Shown in pieces: positions 63,043-64,000 of a stretch of 64,000 nucleotides of DNA; position 1 is the first letter of the stretch; each line of letters begins with the position of its first letter. A model generated the notes under the pieces. It saw nothing but the letters and a program-made list of their open reading frames with translations, was not told the origin of the DNA and did no database searches. A program made the position numbers and the translations under genes. This DNA is from Streptomyces sp. 35G-GA-8 (lineage in GTDB: Bacteria; Actinomycetota; Actinomycetes; Streptomycetales; Streptomycetaceae), in the NCBI RefSeq assembly GCF_023534745.1, contig NZ_JAMHJQ010000023.1:1-64000 (forward strand). The letters are read 5' to 3'.

Positions 63043-63833
63043 CCCTGCCCCGCCAGCGAGGCTTGACCGAGCAGGCCGCCGACGCCGCGATCGACACCGC
63101 CTGCCGCCTGCTGCGGCTGCCTTCGATCCGCAACGAGTTCAACGAGATCGCCGACCGGGCGCTCAAGGACCAGATGACCTACCGCGGTTTCCTCGCCGAG
63201 CTGCTGATGACCGAGTGCGACGACCGAGCCCGACGCCGTTCGGAACGACGGATCAAGGCCGCGGGCTTCCCGCGGGAGAAGTCCTTGCGAGCCTTCGACT
63301 TCGACGCCAACCCGAACATCGACGCGGCCACCGTCCACACCCTTGCCAGCTGCGAATGGATCAAGAAGAGTCAGCCGCTCTGCCTGATCGGCGACTCCGG
63401 CACCGGCAAGTCCCACATGCTCATCGCCCTGGGCGCCGAGGCCGCGATGAAGGGCTACCGCGTTCGCTACACGCTGGCCACGAAGCTGGTGAACGAGCTG
63501 GTCGAGGCCGCCGACGAGAAGCAGCTGAACAAGACCATCGCCCGCTACGGCCGCGTCGATCTCCTCTGCATTGATGAGCTCGGCTACATGGAACTCGACC
63601 GGCACGGCGCCGAACTCCTCTTCCAGGTGCTGACCGAACGCGAGGAGAAGAACAGCGTCGCCATCGCGTCCAACGAGTCCTTCGGCGGCTGGACCAAGAC
63701 GTTCACTGATCCTCGCCTCTGCGCGGCCATCGTCGATCGCCTGACCTTCAACGGCACGATCACCGAGACCGGCACCGATTCCTACCGCCTCGCCAGCACG
63801 CGCGCACGCACTGAACATGCCGAGGCTGGCTGA
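63039..63833 (+). CDS. istB: IstB ATPase helper, IS21 family
   Basis: 264 residues. Walker A LIGDSGTGKSHMLIALG, Walker B LLCIDELGYME, sensor IASNESFGGW, and N-terminal IRNEFNEIADRALKDQMTYR. It assembles on target DNA and activates IstA. Intact, so the element could still be mobile. Confidence 0.95.
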   Translation: MTLPRQRGLTEQAADAAIDTACRLLRLPSIRNEFNEIADRALKDQMTYRGFLAELLMTECDDRARRRSERRIKAAGFPREKSLRAFDFDANPNIDAATVHTLASCEWIKKSQPLCLIGDSGTGKSHMLIALGAEAAMKGYRVRYTLATKLVNELVEAADEKQLNKTIARYGRVDLLCIDELGYMELDRHGAELLFQVLTEREEKNSVAIASNESFGGWTKTFTDPRLCAAIVDRLTFNGTITETGTDSYRLASTRARTEHAEAG

Positions 63834-63913
63834 TCTCGTTCCGGACTGGCTGCCTGTCCCGAAGTCCCGGATGAGAATCGAGGTCCAAGACCGCTGACGA
63901 AGGCGAGAAGGCC

Positions 63914-64000
63914 GTGAGGCACACACTGAACCTATGGCGCCAAGAGCTCGGAGAAGTGCCCGACTCAGTCTGGCAGCAGACCGAACTCCGCGTGCTGATC
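63914..64000 (+). CDS. leucine-rich-repeat protein, N-terminal part
   Basis: 29 codons from GTG with GAGAAGG upstream, running off the window: MRHTLNLWRQELGEVPDSVW then QQTELRVLI. The L-x-x-L-x-L and N-L-x-x-x-x-L-x-x-VP spacing is the start of an LRR array seen in many Streptomyces proteins. Function unknown. Confidence 0.7.
   Translation, partial: MRHTLNLWRQELGEVPDSVWQQTELRVLI

Larger units (their letters stand above)
61253..63910 (+). mobile_element. IS21-family insertion element (boundaries approximate)
   Basis: Contains istA and istB in the usual overlapping order. The left edge is taken where the last CRISPR repeat stops matching (about 61253). The right edge lies between the istB stop and the LRR gene. 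GTTCACGGGTTT and GTTCACGAGTTTT near 61290-61340 look like the internal terminal repeats of this family, but I could not match the outer ends, so boundaries are approximate. Confidence 0.75.

Noticed and set aside
61253-63910. Exact terminal inverted repeats of the IS21-type element
   Set aside because: I could not match the left and right outer ends by eye, so boundaries are given as approximate only.

Overview
The window is from a high-GC actinomycete, almost certainly Streptomyces. It has very high GC at third codon positions, GTG/TTG starts with GAGG-type ribosome binding sites, Tat-type and long Streptomyces-style signal peptides, many secreted polysaccharide enzymes, and families typical of Streptomyces (DUF6233-like protein, secreted HNH nuclease, LRR protein).

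Left part (1-24.6 kb) is chromosomal accessory metabolism. After the tail of a GH6 cellulase come a secreted glycerophosphodiesterase-CBM6 protein and a 1041-residue secreted toroid protein with two discoidin domains. Both are divergent from a LacI regulator, which heads an apparent operon: ADP-ribosylglycohydrolase, nucleoside hydrolase, ABC sugar transporter (binding lipoprotein plus two permeases) and a secreted beta-helix protein. Then follow a Cys-rich protein of unknown function, a 1067-residue ThuA/glucose-sorbosone dehydrogenase-like/PKD/CBM6 protein with a translationally coupled gene fragment, a Baeyer-Villiger monooxygenase / SMP-30 lipoprotein / TetR group with a clear operator, and an SDR.

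Middle part (24.6-46.5 kb) is a mosaic of mobile elements bounded by three copies of the 3' half of a tRNA-Pro(GGG) gene (about 24.6, 29.5 and 46.4 kb), the classic attachment site of actinomycete integrative elements. The first segment carries a Nep1-like (NPP1) protein, a sulfotransferase-like protein, an epimerase fragment and a transposase fragment. The second carries broken metabolic genes (CitMHS, GudD), an intact GH10 xylanase, and a decayed prophage. The prophage has a frameshifted tail gene, a tail-spike protein, an Acb2-like anti-defence gene broken at a C7 run, a gutted endolysin, an r1t-type holin and XhlA-like genes, together with cargo (pentapeptide-repeat membrane protein, ricin-type lectin, SDR, DUF6233). 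No integrase was found.

Right part (47-64 kb) is a complete type I-E CRISPR-Cas locus. A dead IS5-family element lies at the old end of array 1 (49 repeats, transcribed leftward). Then come cas3, cas8e, cse2, cas7e, cas5e, cas6e, cas1 and cas2 (rightward), then array 2 (9 repeats, a different but structurally equivalent repeat), whose distal end is cut by an IS21-family istA-istB element. An LRR gene runs off the edge. The most unusual feature is a solitary repeat-spacer-repeat unit of divergent repeats between cas3 and cas8e. Its two hairpins are exactly one array period apart, and it looks like a cas-regulating or antitoxin-type crRNA rather than an immune array.
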